From Candidatus Hydrogenedentota bacterium (GTDB taxonomy: Bacteria; Hydrogenedentota; Hydrogenedentia; Hydrogenedentales; CAITNO01): DNA of 7,141 bases. Below, in pieces: positions 1 through 7,090 of this stretch. The notes beneath the pieces are model-generated. The model searched no databases, was not told where the DNA came from, and saw only the letters and a program-made list of their open reading frames with translations. Numbering within the stretch: position 1 is the stretch's first letter; every line of letters starts with the position of its first letter. The DNA lies in NCBI GenBank assembly GCA_011046175.1, contig DSBB01000037.1:1-7141 (forward strand), read 5' to 3'. The position numbers were made by a program, and so were the translations under genes.

Positions 1-1349
1 ACGGAAAGATCGGCGTTAACAGCGCGGAAAACGAAGGCAGCGAGTTCTGGTTCACGGTCCGGCTTCCCGTCAGCCGTCAAGCCACTCATGAGCCGCCGGC
101 GCCGACGGATTTGCGGGGCGCGCGGGCCTTGGTGGTGGATGATAACGCCGCAAATCGCCAGATGCTATGCGCCCAGTTGGAGGCGCATGGCATCACCGCC
201 GACGAAGCATCAAACGGCGTTGTCGCTCTGCAAATGCTCCATGAGGCACGGGACGCCGGTCAGGCTTACAACCTGACCATACTCGACATGTTGATGCCGG
301 GCATGGACGGCGAAGCGCTTGGGCGGGCCATAAACAGCGATGAACGTCTGAAGAACACGCCGCTTGTGATGATGACCGCCATCGGACGCCGGGGCGACGC
401 GCGGCGTTTTGAGGATATCGGGTTCTCGGCTTATCTGATCAAGCCCGTGCGCCAGACCGATTTGCTGGACTGCCTGAGCGTCACGCTGGCGGCGCATGGC
501 GGAACAGAAAAAAAACGGCGCCAGCCCATTGTCACCCGACATTCCGTGCGGGAATTGCGCAAATATCACGTCCGCATCCTGTTGGCGGAGGACAACGTGG
601 TAAATCAACAGGTGGCGCAAGGCATGCTTCAAAAGGCGGGGGTCAGCGTGGATGTTGTGAAAAACGGCCGGGAAGCGCTCGACACCCTGAGAAAAAGCGC
701 CTATGATATGGCGCTGATGGACGTGCAAATGCCTGAGATGGACGGATTGGAAGCCACACGCCGCCTCCGCGCCTCAACCCGGGGAAAAACAGACCCAAAC
801 ATTCCCGTTATCGCCATGACCGCCCATGTCATGCAGGAGGATCGCGACAAGTGCGTGGCGGCGGGCATGAACGACTATATTGCAAAACCTCTTGAAGCGA
901 AAGCGTTGATTGCGATAATAAAAAAATGGCTTCCTGAAAAGAAAAAAGTGCGTGATTACAGCCGAGCAATCACCAGGGATAAGAAAGAAGAGACGGAAAC
1001 AAAAATGGAAACGTCGGACACAACCCTATTCGACAAACCGGGGCTCATGGCGCGCTTGATGGATGACGAAGATTTGGCGCGCGCGCTGATAGCGACATTT
1101 CTTGAAGACATGCCCCGACAGATTAAGACACTAAAAGCATCCTTTGAATCTGAAAATTTTGACGAGGCCACGCGACAGGCGCATACCATCAAGGGCGCCG
1201 CCGCAAACACGGGCGCCGTCGCCCTGAGCCGGGCGGCTGCCGACTTGGAGCTGGCGGGCAAGCAGAAGGACACGGGCAAAATGACGCGCCTAATTTCCGA
1301 ACTCGAACAGATACTGGATATGACACAGCAAGCAATGGAGAAACCATGA
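1..1349 (+). CDS. Hybrid sensor histidine kinase, C-terminal part (HATPase end-REC-REC-HPt), 5' end outside window
   Basis: The reading frame is open from the window edge (first full codon at 3) to TGA at 1347-1349, giving 448 visible residues. The first ~22 residues (GKIGVNSAENEGSEFWFTV) match the last strands of a histidine kinase ATPase domain, so the sensor and catalytic parts lie upstream. REC1 spans about residues 39-160, with acidic pair D46/D47, phospho-acceptor D95 (codon 285-287) in LDMLMPGMDG, T125 and K147. REC2 spans about 189-305, with E196/D197, D240 (codon 720-722) in MDVQMPEMDG, T273 and K295. A Lys/Glu-rich linker leads to an HPt domain (about 341-445) with H394 (codon 1182-1184) in AHTIKGAAANTGA. 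All phosphorelay residues are intact. This is the BarA/ArcB/EvgS-type layout, in which phosphate passes His-Asp-His-Asp. A TTG at 111 could be read as a start, but coding clearly continues upstream of it. The stop overlaps the next gene, suggesting that the cyclase is the relay's output. Confidence 0.93.
   Translation, partial: GKIGVNSAENEGSEFWFTVRLPVSRQATHEPPAPTDLRGARALVVDDNAANRQMLCAQLEAHGITADEASNGVVALQMLHEARDAGQAYNLTILDMLMPGMDGEALGRAINSDERLKNTPLVMMTAIGRRGDARRFEDIGFSAYLIKPVRQTDLLDCLSVTLAAHGGTEKKRRQPIVTRHSVRELRKYHVRILLAEDNVVNQQVAQGMLQKAGVSVDVVKNGREALDTLRKSAYDMALMDVQMPEMDGLEATRRLRASTRGKTDPNIPVIAMTAHVMQEDRDKCVAAGMNDYIAKPLEAKALIAIIKKWLPEKKKVRDYSRAITRDKKEETETKMETSDTTLFDKPGLMARLMDDEDLARALIATFLEDMPRQIKTLKASFESENFDEATRQAHTIKGAAANTGAVALSRAAADLELAGKQKDTGKMTRLISELEQILDMTQQAMEKP
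1346..1349 (+). other. ATGA stop/start overlap coupling kinase and cyclase genes
   Basis: The ATG of the cyclase gene (1346-1348) overlaps the TGA of the hybrid kinase gene (1347-1349). A GGAG motif at 1337-1340, five bases before the ATG, lies inside the kinase coding sequence and supports this start. Such overlaps usually mean a shared transcript and coupled translation, which would keep the HPt-bearing kinase and its likely REC partner at linked levels. Confidence 0.85.
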
Positions 1350-2254
1350 GAATTTTAGTTGCAGAAGACGACGCAACCTCGCGTGTTATGCTTGACGGCA
1401 TTTTGCGGCAGTGGGGCTTTACCCCAGTGGTCACCTGCGATGGCCGCGAAGCGCTTGGCGCGCTGCTGGCGTCCGACGCCCCCAGACTTGCCATCCTTGA
1501 CTGGAATATGCCGGAATTGGACGGGCCGGAGGTGTGCCGCCTTGTTAAAAAGGAGAAGGCGGAGAATCCTCCCTATTTGATATTACTCACAGCGCGCGAT
1601 GATAAAGGGGATATTGTTGTCGGCCTCGAGTCCGGCGCAAATGATTTCATCAGCAAGCCCTACAGCGTCAAAGAGTTCCGGGCGCGCGTGGATGTGGGCC
1701 GCAAAATGGTGGAATTGCAGTCGGAATTGATCCGCACCCGCGACGCGCTCGCGTATCAGGCGGCGCATGATCCGCTGACGGACATCCTTAACAGACGCGC
1801 CGTACTTGAAAATCTTGAACGGGAACTCGCCCGCGCACAGCGATACGCGTCAGGACTCGGGGTTGGCCTCTTCGACTTGGACCATTTCAAGCAAATCAAT
1901 GACAAATACGGGCATCAGGCAGGCGATGACGTGCTTTGCGGTTTCGTGCGCCTGATAATGCAGCATATACGCAAATACGACATCTTTGGACGCTTTGGCG
2001 GGGAGGAATTTCTGCTGATAGCGCCTGATCCCCAGGATACCGCAGCCGAAAATTTCTTTGGACGGCTGTGCAAAAATGTGGCAGCAACGCCGATGCCCAC
2101 CCGGGTCGGCAATATCTCGATAACGGTGAGCGTAGGCGTTGCCGTCTGCCAAAGCGATTCGTCCGTGGACATGCTGATCGCCAATGCGGATATGGCGTTA
2201 TTCCGCGCCAAAGAAACGGGACGCAATCGCGTGGTTTATCATGACAAAATGTAG
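1346..2254 (+). CDS. REC-GGDEF response regulator, diguanylate cyclase (PleD/WspR-like)
   Basis: This 302-residue soluble protein probably makes cyclic di-GMP from two GTP when its receiver is phosphorylated. The REC domain (about 1-118) has E7/D8/D9, phospho-acceptor D52 in LDWNMPELDG, T82 and K104. A helical linker (about 119-140) leads to the GGDEF domain (about 141-300). That domain has the HDPLTDILNRR entry motif, the metal/GTP-binding FDLDHFKQIND segment (176-186) and an intact active site GGEEF at 218-222. RKYD at 209-212, exactly five residues before GGEEF, fits the RxxD inhibitory site, so product feedback inhibition is expected. There is no EAL or HD-GYP domain and no membrane segment. 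It has one REC, as in WspR, rather than the two of PleD. The HPt of the overlapping upstream kinase is the most likely phosphodonor (inference from gene order). Confidence 0.95.
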   Translation: MRILVAEDDATSRVMLDGILRQWGFTPVVTCDGREALGALLASDAPRLAILDWNMPELDGPEVCRLVKKEKAENPPYLILLTARDDKGDIVVGLESGANDFISKPYSVKEFRARVDVGRKMVELQSELIRTRDALAYQAAHDPLTDILNRRAVLENLERELARAQRYASGLGVGLFDLDHFKQINDKYGHQAGDDVLCGFVRLIMQHIRKYDIFGRFGGEEFLLIAPDPQDTAAENFFGRLCKNVAATPMPTRVGNISITVSVGVAVCQSDSSVDMLIANADMALFRAKETGRNRVVYHDKM

Positions 2255-2263
2255 TCCGCGCAC

Positions 2264-2297
2264 GGAAACGTTTCGTAAACTTTCCTAACAAAGGAAA
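2264..2297 (+). promoter_or_regulatory. Competing hairpins in the leader of the large hybrid kinase gene
   Basis: The 49-base spacer after the cyclase gene holds three short complementary arms. GGAAA at 2264-2268 can pair with TTTCC at 2281-2285. That stem is extended by GTTT (2270-2273) pairing with AAAC (2277-2280), with one bulged C at 2269 and a three-base loop. Alternatively TTTCCT at 2281-2286 can pair with AGGAAA at 2292-2297, which is the Shine-Dalgarno sequence. The two pairings exclude each other because they share the TTTCC arm. A perfect 10-base palindrome, GAAACGTTTC (2265-2274), lies in the same stretch and could instead be a protein-binding site. No U-run follows, so it does not look like an intrinsic terminator. 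A regulatory role is inference; the pairing is directly visible but short and AT-rich. Confidence 0.35.
2291..2297 (+). promoter_or_regulatory. Ribosome binding site that selects the GTG start at 2304
   Basis: AAGGAAA lies six bases upstream of GTG at 2304-2306, a normal Shine-Dalgarno distance. The ATG at 2297-2299 lies inside this motif and is out of frame with the kinase, reaching a stop after about 19 codons. The GTG is therefore the best start. The first REC domain begins about ten residues later. Confidence 0.7.
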
Positions 2298-2303
2298 TGA
2301 ACG

Positions 2304-5300
2304 GTGAAAACGAACAGAAGAGAATCGAGAACACCGTTGGCAGTTGTCGTAAATGACGACGTTACACAACTGAAACTGCTCTCGGCGTTACTCACAAAAG
2401 GGGGATTTCGCGCCACGTCGTTCACCAGCGCGGCGGAGGCCCTCGCCCACATGCATCAACACGGCGCGCCCGATATCGTTGTTACCGACCTGTATATGCC
2501 GGAATTGGACGGGTGGCGTTTTTGCAGACTTTTACGTTCACCTGAATATAAGCAATTAAACGCTATTCCGGTCATGGTAATCTCGGCGACCTTTTCCGGG
2601 GAAACGACCAGCCGCATCACAACAGAACTTGGCGCCGACGCTTTTCTTTCAGCGCCGGTTGACGGACGCGAATTGATTGAAACGGCAAACGCGTTGCTGC
2701 AGGGCGACAGGCTTTGTCATCCCGCGCGCGTTCTGATTGCCACAGACGATCCGGCTCTGTCAGAAGCGCTGGAAAACATTTTCGCCGAAAACGGATACGA
2801 ACCGCTTCCCGTGCCTTCTTTCGGGGAAATTCAAAAAACGCTTGAAAAAGGCTTCCCTGACGTATTTATTCTCGAGCATCATCTGCTGGACGACACGGGG
2901 AACGAAATAATAGACGAATTGCATTCGCAACACACCGATTGTGTTTGCGTCATTATAGCCGATGATCCGAATCCCGAACTTGCCTTGTCCTGGATGCGCC
3001 GGGGCGCGGCGGCGTATCTTCGCAAACCGTTTGCGCCGGAATATCTGATAGAAGTGTGCGCCCGCGCGCGAAGAGAAATGTCTCTGTTGCGCGTCGAAGA
3101 TTTGCTGGACAGACGCGCCCGCGCCGAAAGGGAACATGAGAAGCATACACAGAGCATCTTCCGCGCCGCGCCCGTGGGCATTGGCGTGGTTGTAAGGCGC
3201 GTGTTTACGGAGGTCAACGACAAGTTCTGCGCCATGACCGGCTATGCGCGCGAGGAACTTATCGGCCGCACCTCCAGAATGATTTATCCGAGCGACGCCG
3301 ACTATGAGTTTGTCGGACGCGAGAAATACCGGCAAATCGAAAGTTCCAAGACCGCGACAGGCACGGTGGAAACGCGCTTCTTACGAAAGGATGGAAACGT
3401 CATTGACGTGCTGCTCAGCAGCACGGCCATTGATCCTGACGACCCTTCGATGGGAATAACATTCACCGCTTTGGACATTACAGAACGAAAGCGCATGGAA
3501 ACCGAGCTTCGCGAGTCGCGTCAACTGCTGCGGGACGTATTGGACACCGTGCCTGTGCGGGTGTTCTGGAAAGACCGGGAATCACGTTATCTGGGATGCA
3601 ACCTGGCCTGCGCGCGGGACGCCGGTCTTTCACGCCCGAATGACATTGTCGGCAAGGACGATTACCAGATGGGTTGGAAGGACCAAGCAGAAAAATATCG
3701 CGCAGATGATAAGGAGGTTATGGAAAGCGGGTACTCGAAACTCGGGTACGAAGAAACGCAAAGCACGCCCTCCGGCGGCTTGATATGGCTGCGCACCAAC
3801 AAAGTGCCGCTCCGCAATGAACAGGGGGACATTATCGGTGTTTTAGGCACATACGAAGACATAACCGAACAAAAACGCATCAGCCATGCTTTGCATATCA
3901 ATGCGGAGCAACTGTCGCTATCCTTAAAGGCCGGACGCGTCGGAATATGGGAATTCTGGCCGTTTCAGGACAAGGTCTTCTTCAACGAGACATGGTTCAC
4001 CATCCTTGGATACGCGCCAGACGAAATGCCGCAGCATTACAATACCTGGCGCGATCTGTTGCATCCCGACGACCAGCCGCTTGCGGAGGCGTATGTGCAA
4101 AAACACATCCAAACGGGAAGCGATTTTGATCTACAGTTTCGCATGAAGAGCAAAAATGGCGAATGGCGCTGGATACAGGCCTGCGGCTATGTGGTGGAGC
4201 GCGCCCAAGACGGCAAGGCCGAACATATCACCGGAACCCATACGGATATTACGGAAAGGAAACTGGCGGAAATTGCGTTGCGCGAAAGTGAAGAGAGATT
4301 TCGCGGCATCTATGAAATCAGCCCAGTGGGCATCGCGGTGATCAATACGCGCACGCAACAGTTTATTGAAGCCAACGAGGGCTTCCTGCGCATTGTGGGC
4401 TACACACTGGAAGAACTCCGGCAACTGACCGTCAAAGCCATAACGCATCCCGAGGATTGGCCGCGCGAACAGGCGTACAATCAAGATTACACCGCCGGAA
4501 AGTTTGACAAATACGAACTTGAAAAGAGATTCGTTCGCAAGGACGGTGAAATCCGTCACGTGATTGTCGCGGCGGACTTTCTTCATTTCGGCAAACCCCC
4601 CAGAGCGCTGGCGTGTGGCACCATAGTGGATATTACGGAACGCAAACAGGCGGAAGAAGAACGGGAATCCCTTCAGGAACAGTTGATTCAGGCGCAGAAA
4701 ATGGAATCCATCGGACGGCTGGCGGGCGGCGTGGCTCACGATTTCAACAATATGCTTGCCGTTATCCTTGGACAAACGGAAATGGCGCTGGAGCAAATCG
4801 CCCCGGAAAGCCAACTGCGCAAGGATTTGCAGGAAATCGAACTGGCGGCGCAGCGTTCCGTTGAACTGACACGCCAGCTGCTCGCCTTCGCCCGCAAACA
4901 AACTGTTTCGCCGAAAACGCTGGTCGTGAACGACGCGGTGGAGAACATGTTGAAAATGTTGAAACGGCTGCTCGGCGAAAATATTGAACTTGTATGGAAC
5001 CCTGGCGAAAATCTGTGGCCGGTTCTCATAGACCCCTCGCAAATGGACCAAATACTCATCAATATGGCTGTCAACGCCCATGACGCCATCGCCGGACCCG
5101 GACAACTACGCATCGAGACCGGAAACATGATTTTCGATGAAGCCGCAGGCAAAACCCTGCCGGGAATCAGTCCGGGAGAATATGTGCAGCTAAGCGTTTC
5201 TGACACGGGGTGCGGCATAGATGAAAAACTGCTTGAGCATATATTTGAGCCGTTTTTCACCACAAAAGCGGAGGGACGCGGAACCGGCCTGGGCCTTTCG

Positions 5301-5816
5301 ACCGTCTATGGCGCCGTCAAGCAAAACGGCGGCCACATCACTGTGGAGAGCGCGCCCGGCAAAGGCACAAGGTTCAGGATATTCCTGCCCCGCGCACAGG
5401 ATTCGCAAGCGAGCGCCGTGGAAACAAGCGCGTATCAAGGCGCCGCATCCGGCGAAACCGTGCTGCTGGTGGAAGATGAACCCGCAATTTTGCAGCTGAC
5501 CCGTCGTGTTCTTGAAAAGTACGGTTACACGGCGCTTACCGCCGCCTCGGCCCAGGAAGCGCTTGCTATGGCGGAAAAACATGCCGGCCCCATTCATCTG
5601 CTTCTCACCGATGTTGTCATGCCCGGCATGAACGGACGCGACCTGTTCGAAAACATACGACTCGTCAGGCCGGACATAAAAGTCTTGTACATGTCCGGCT
5701 ATACGGGCGATACGCTGCTTAATCACGGTGTCAACAATACAAGCCCGGATTTCCTGCAAAAACCGTTTTCCATCAAAATATTGGTTGATAAAATACGGGA
5801 ACGGCTCGATTCCTGA
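2304..5816 (+). CDS. Large soluble hybrid histidine kinase, REC-REC-PAS x4-HisKA-HATPase-REC
   Basis: This is a 1170-residue protein with no membrane segment or signal peptide, so it is probably a cytoplasmic sensor kinase. REC1 (about 11-133) has D18/D19, phospho-acceptor D62 and S94, but Ala117 replaces the conserved Lys (FLSAPVD). REC2 (about 141-258) has D148/D149 and K241, but Glu191 (codon 2874-2876) stands at the phospho-Asp position and Ala219 at the Thr/Ser position. Four PAS domains follow (about 283-398, 404-526, 534-656 and 662-783). Each ends in a DIT-E-R/Q-K motif, at 391, 519, 648 and 776. The third resembles the PAS_3 fold (WEFWP...WRWIQ). The HisKA H-box is GGVAHDFNN with phospho-His812 (codon 4737-4739). 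The ATPase has N924 (N-box), DTGCGI from 967, FEPFFTTK at 981-988 and GRGTGLGLS from 991. The C-terminal REC (about 1052-1169) is intact, with E1057/D1058, D1103, S1131 and K1153. There is no HPt, so onward transfer needs a partner, possibly the HPt of gene 1. It is probably co-transcribed with the two genes upstream. Ligands of the PAS domains cannot be read from sequence. Confidence 0.95.
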   Translation: MKTNRRESRTPLAVVVNDDVTQLKLLSALLTKGGFRATSFTSAAEALAHMHQHGAPDIVVTDLYMPELDGWRFCRLLRSPEYKQLNAIPVMVISATFSGETTSRITTELGADAFLSAPVDGRELIETANALLQGDRLCHPARVLIATDDPALSEALENIFAENGYEPLPVPSFGEIQKTLEKGFPDVFILEHHLLDDTGNEIIDELHSQHTDCVCVIIADDPNPELALSWMRRGAAAYLRKPFAPEYLIEVCARARREMSLLRVEDLLDRRARAEREHEKHTQSIFRAAPVGIGVVVRRVFTEVNDKFCAMTGYAREELIGRTSRMIYPSDADYEFVGREKYRQIESSKTATGTVETRFLRKDGNVIDVLLSSTAIDPDDPSMGITFTALDITERKRMETELRESRQLLRDVLDTVPVRVFWKDRESRYLGCNLACARDAGLSRPNDIVGKDDYQMGWKDQAEKYRADDKEVMESGYSKLGYEETQSTPSGGLIWLRTNKVPLRNEQGDIIGVLGTYEDITEQKRISHALHINAEQLSLSLKAGRVGIWEFWPFQDKVFFNETWFTILGYAPDEMPQHYNTWRDLLHPDDQPLAEAYVQKHIQTGSDFDLQFRMKSKNGEWRWIQACGYVVERAQDGKAEHITGTHTDITERKLAEIALRESEERFRGIYEISPVGIAVINTRTQQFIEANEGFLRIVGYTLEELRQLTVKAITHPEDWPREQAYNQDYTAGKFDKYELEKRFVRKDGEIRHVIVAADFLHFGKPPRALACGTIVDITERKQAEEERESLQEQLIQAQKMESIGRLAGGVAHDFNNMLAVILGQTEMALEQIAPESQLRKDLQEIELAAQRSVELTRQLLAFARKQTVSPKTLVVNDAVENMLKMLKRLLGENIELVWNPGENLWPVLIDPSQMDQILINMAVNAHDAIAGPGQLRIETGNMIFDEAAGKTLPGISPGEYVQLSVSDTGCGIDEKLLEHIFEPFFTTKAEGRGTGLGLSTVYGAVKQNGGHITVESAPGKGTRFRIFLPRAQDSQASAVETSAYQGAASGETVLLVEDEPAILQLTRRVLEKYGYTALTAASAQEALAMAEKHAGPIHLLLTDVVMPGMNGRDLFENIRLVRPDIKVLYMSGYTGDTLLNHGVNNTSPDFLQKPFSIKILVDKIRERLDS

Positions 5817-5856
5817 CATTCGCGACTTTTAACATGCCTCTTGGCGATTTCGACTA

Positions 5857-6993
5857 TCAGCGGCTGTCGTTGTTCTTTCGCGCCAATACCTCTCTGTAAA
5901 GCGTTTCGTACTGATCAACAATCGCGTCCCTGGAAAAATGTTTCAATACATGGGCGCGGGCTTTGCGGCCCATTTCACGCGCCTGGTCCGGATGCAACAG
6001 AAGAGCAACGGCATGTTCGGCCATTGTTTCAATATCGCCCACTTCGCACAGATAGCCCGTTTCTCCATGCGCCACCACTTCGGTAATGCCGCCGCTTGCC
6101 GTAACGATAACGGGCACTTCGCAGGACATGGCTTCCAACGGAACGAGTCCGAAACTTTCATGTTCACTCGGTTGAATAACCAAGTCCGCGCACGGCAGGA
6201 TGTCTTCGATGTTATCGCAGTTGCCCAAATATTGAATGTGTTCGGTAATACCCAATTGTTTTGCCACGCCCGACGCGGCAAGCCGTTCCGGGCCGTCGCC
6301 CACCATAACAAGACGCGCGGGCAGTATATCCACTATTTTCTTGAACACGCGCACCACGTCCGTTACCCGTTTCACCGGCCTGAAATTGGAAATGTGCATG
6401 ACAATTTTCTCATCCGACTTTGCCAATACATCACAGTTGCCCTGCTGCGGCGCGAACTTGTTTCCATCCAGAAAGTTGTAGATGGTATGCACTGTTCCGG
6501 ACAGGTTAAACTCGCGTTTCGTTTCCTTGTTCAGCCAGTTGGAGACGGCGGTGACAGCGCAGCTCTTTTCCATGGCATACCGTGTGGCGCGATAAAAAGA
6601 TGGATGCCCCCCCACCAGCGTAATATCCGTGCCATGCAAGGTGGTTACCAGACAAAAACGCTTTTCAGGCGGCAGCATGTCGCGGGCAAGCAGCGCGGCC
6701 ACGGCGTTGGGCACGGCATAGTGGGCATGTACGATTTCAAGATTGAACTCCTCCGCAACCTCGCTAATCTTGCTCGCCAAAGCCAGCGAATAAGGCGGCA
6801 ATTTGAACAAAGGATAATTGATAACGTCCACACTATGAGAAAAAACATTTTGCGCAAAACAACGGAGACGGAACGGCGCTTCCATTGAAATAAAATGCAC
6901 TTCGCTGCCGCGTTCAGCCAAGGCAAGACCAAGTTCCGTGGCCAAAATGCCGCTGCCGCCCGTGGTAGACTGACATACAATTCCTATTTTCAT
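5857..6993 (-). CDS. bshA: N-acetyl-alpha-D-glucosaminyl L-malate synthase BshA (bacillithiol biosynthesis, GT4 family)
   Basis: This 378-residue GT-B glycosyltransferase closely follows the BshA pattern known from Bacillus. BshA catalyses the first step of bacillithiol synthesis, joining GlcNAc from UDP-GlcNAc to L-malate. Diagnostic segments are the N-terminal GGSGILATELG loop (from residue 12), EVHFIS (31-36) followed by PFRL (40-43), LPPYSLALASKI (65-76), HAHYAVPNA (89-97), TTLHGTDIT (117-125), ISNFRPVKRV (201-210), VGDGPER (231-237) and the retaining-GT4 E-x7-E motif at E279/E287 (ESFGLVPLE). The length is normal for the family and the protein is cytosolic. The ATG at 6993 is supported by an upstream GGAG and by the expected N-terminal MKIGI strand. 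The later pathway genes (deacetylase bshB, ligase bshC) are not in the window. It is convergent with the kinase operon across a 40-base gap. A general GT4 sugar transferase is the alternative, but the malate-synthase-type motifs make BshA much more likely. Confidence 0.92.
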   Translation of the reverse strand: MKIGIVCQSTTGGSGILATELGLALAERGSEVHFISMEAPFRLRCFAQNVFSHSVDVINYPLFKLPPYSLALASKISEVAEEFNLEIVHAHYAVPNAVAALLARDMLPPEKRFCLVTTLHGTDITLVGGHPSFYRATRYAMEKSCAVTAVSNWLNKETKREFNLSGTVHTIYNFLDGNKFAPQQGNCDVLAKSDEKIVMHISNFRPVKRVTDVVRVFKKIVDILPARLVMVGDGPERLAASGVAKQLGITEHIQYLGNCDNIEDILPCADLVIQPSEHESFGLVPLEAMSCEVPVIVTASGGITEVVAHGETGYLCEVGDIETMAEHAVALLLHPDQAREMGRKARAHVLKHFSRDAIVDQYETLYREVLARKNNDSR

Positions 6994-7000
6994 ATAACGT

Positions 7001-7004
7001 CTCC
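7001..7004 (-). promoter_or_regulatory. Ribosome binding site of bshA
   Basis: Read on the - strand, GGAG sits seven bases before the ATG at 6993-6991. Together with the conserved MKIGI N-terminus this fixes the bshA start. Confidence 0.75.
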
Positions 7005-7018
7005 AAGGCTTTCACTCT

Positions 7019-7090
7019 ATTGTACCTGTAGACACCGTCAACGGGAAAATCATTCCCATGAAAGTATTCCAAAAAACAACGCATTTGCGT
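7019..7090 (-). promoter_or_regulatory. Upstream region of bshA with two inverted repeats and a weak promoter-like box
   Basis: On the - strand a TACAAT (7019-7024) matches five of six bases of a sigma70-type -10 box, 25 bases before the bshA start codon. A TTGACG lies at 7036-7041, but the 11-base spacing is too short for a standard promoter, so the promoter call is weak. Further upstream are GGGAA/TTCCC arms separated by five bases (7043-7057) and a 12-base interrupted palindrome, ACGCATTTGCGT (7079-7090, arms ACGCA/TGCGT). Either could be an operator. The rest of 6994-7141 shows no recognisable gene. Confidence 0.25.

Noticed and set aside
111..1349. TTG at 111 as the true start of a stand-alone REC-REC-HPt protein
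   Set aside because: The same frame continues upstream to the window edge and encodes a clear histidine-kinase ATPase C-terminus. No Shine-Dalgarno sequence precedes the TTG.
1005..1349. Internal ATG at 1005 producing a free HPt protein
   Set aside because: The sequence before it is A-rich without a convincing, well-spaced Shine-Dalgarno motif. The linker position is ordinary for HPt fusions.
4131..5105. A 324-codon open frame on the - strand inside the large kinase gene
   Set aside because: It lies opposite the PAS3-ATPase region, whose motifs are intact on the + strand. The translation resembles no domain and is explained by codon bias of the sense gene.
5817..5856. Possible bidirectional terminator between the convergent genes
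   Set aside because: Only four-base complementary arms are visible, with no stable GC-rich stem and no adequate U-run on either strand. Transcription may end inside the opposite gene.
5938..6888. A 316-codon open frame on the + strand opposite bshA
   Set aside because: It is fully antisense to a well-recognised BshA, has no ribosome binding site that I can support, and its His/Phe/Arg-rich translation looks like a mirror of the bshA codons.
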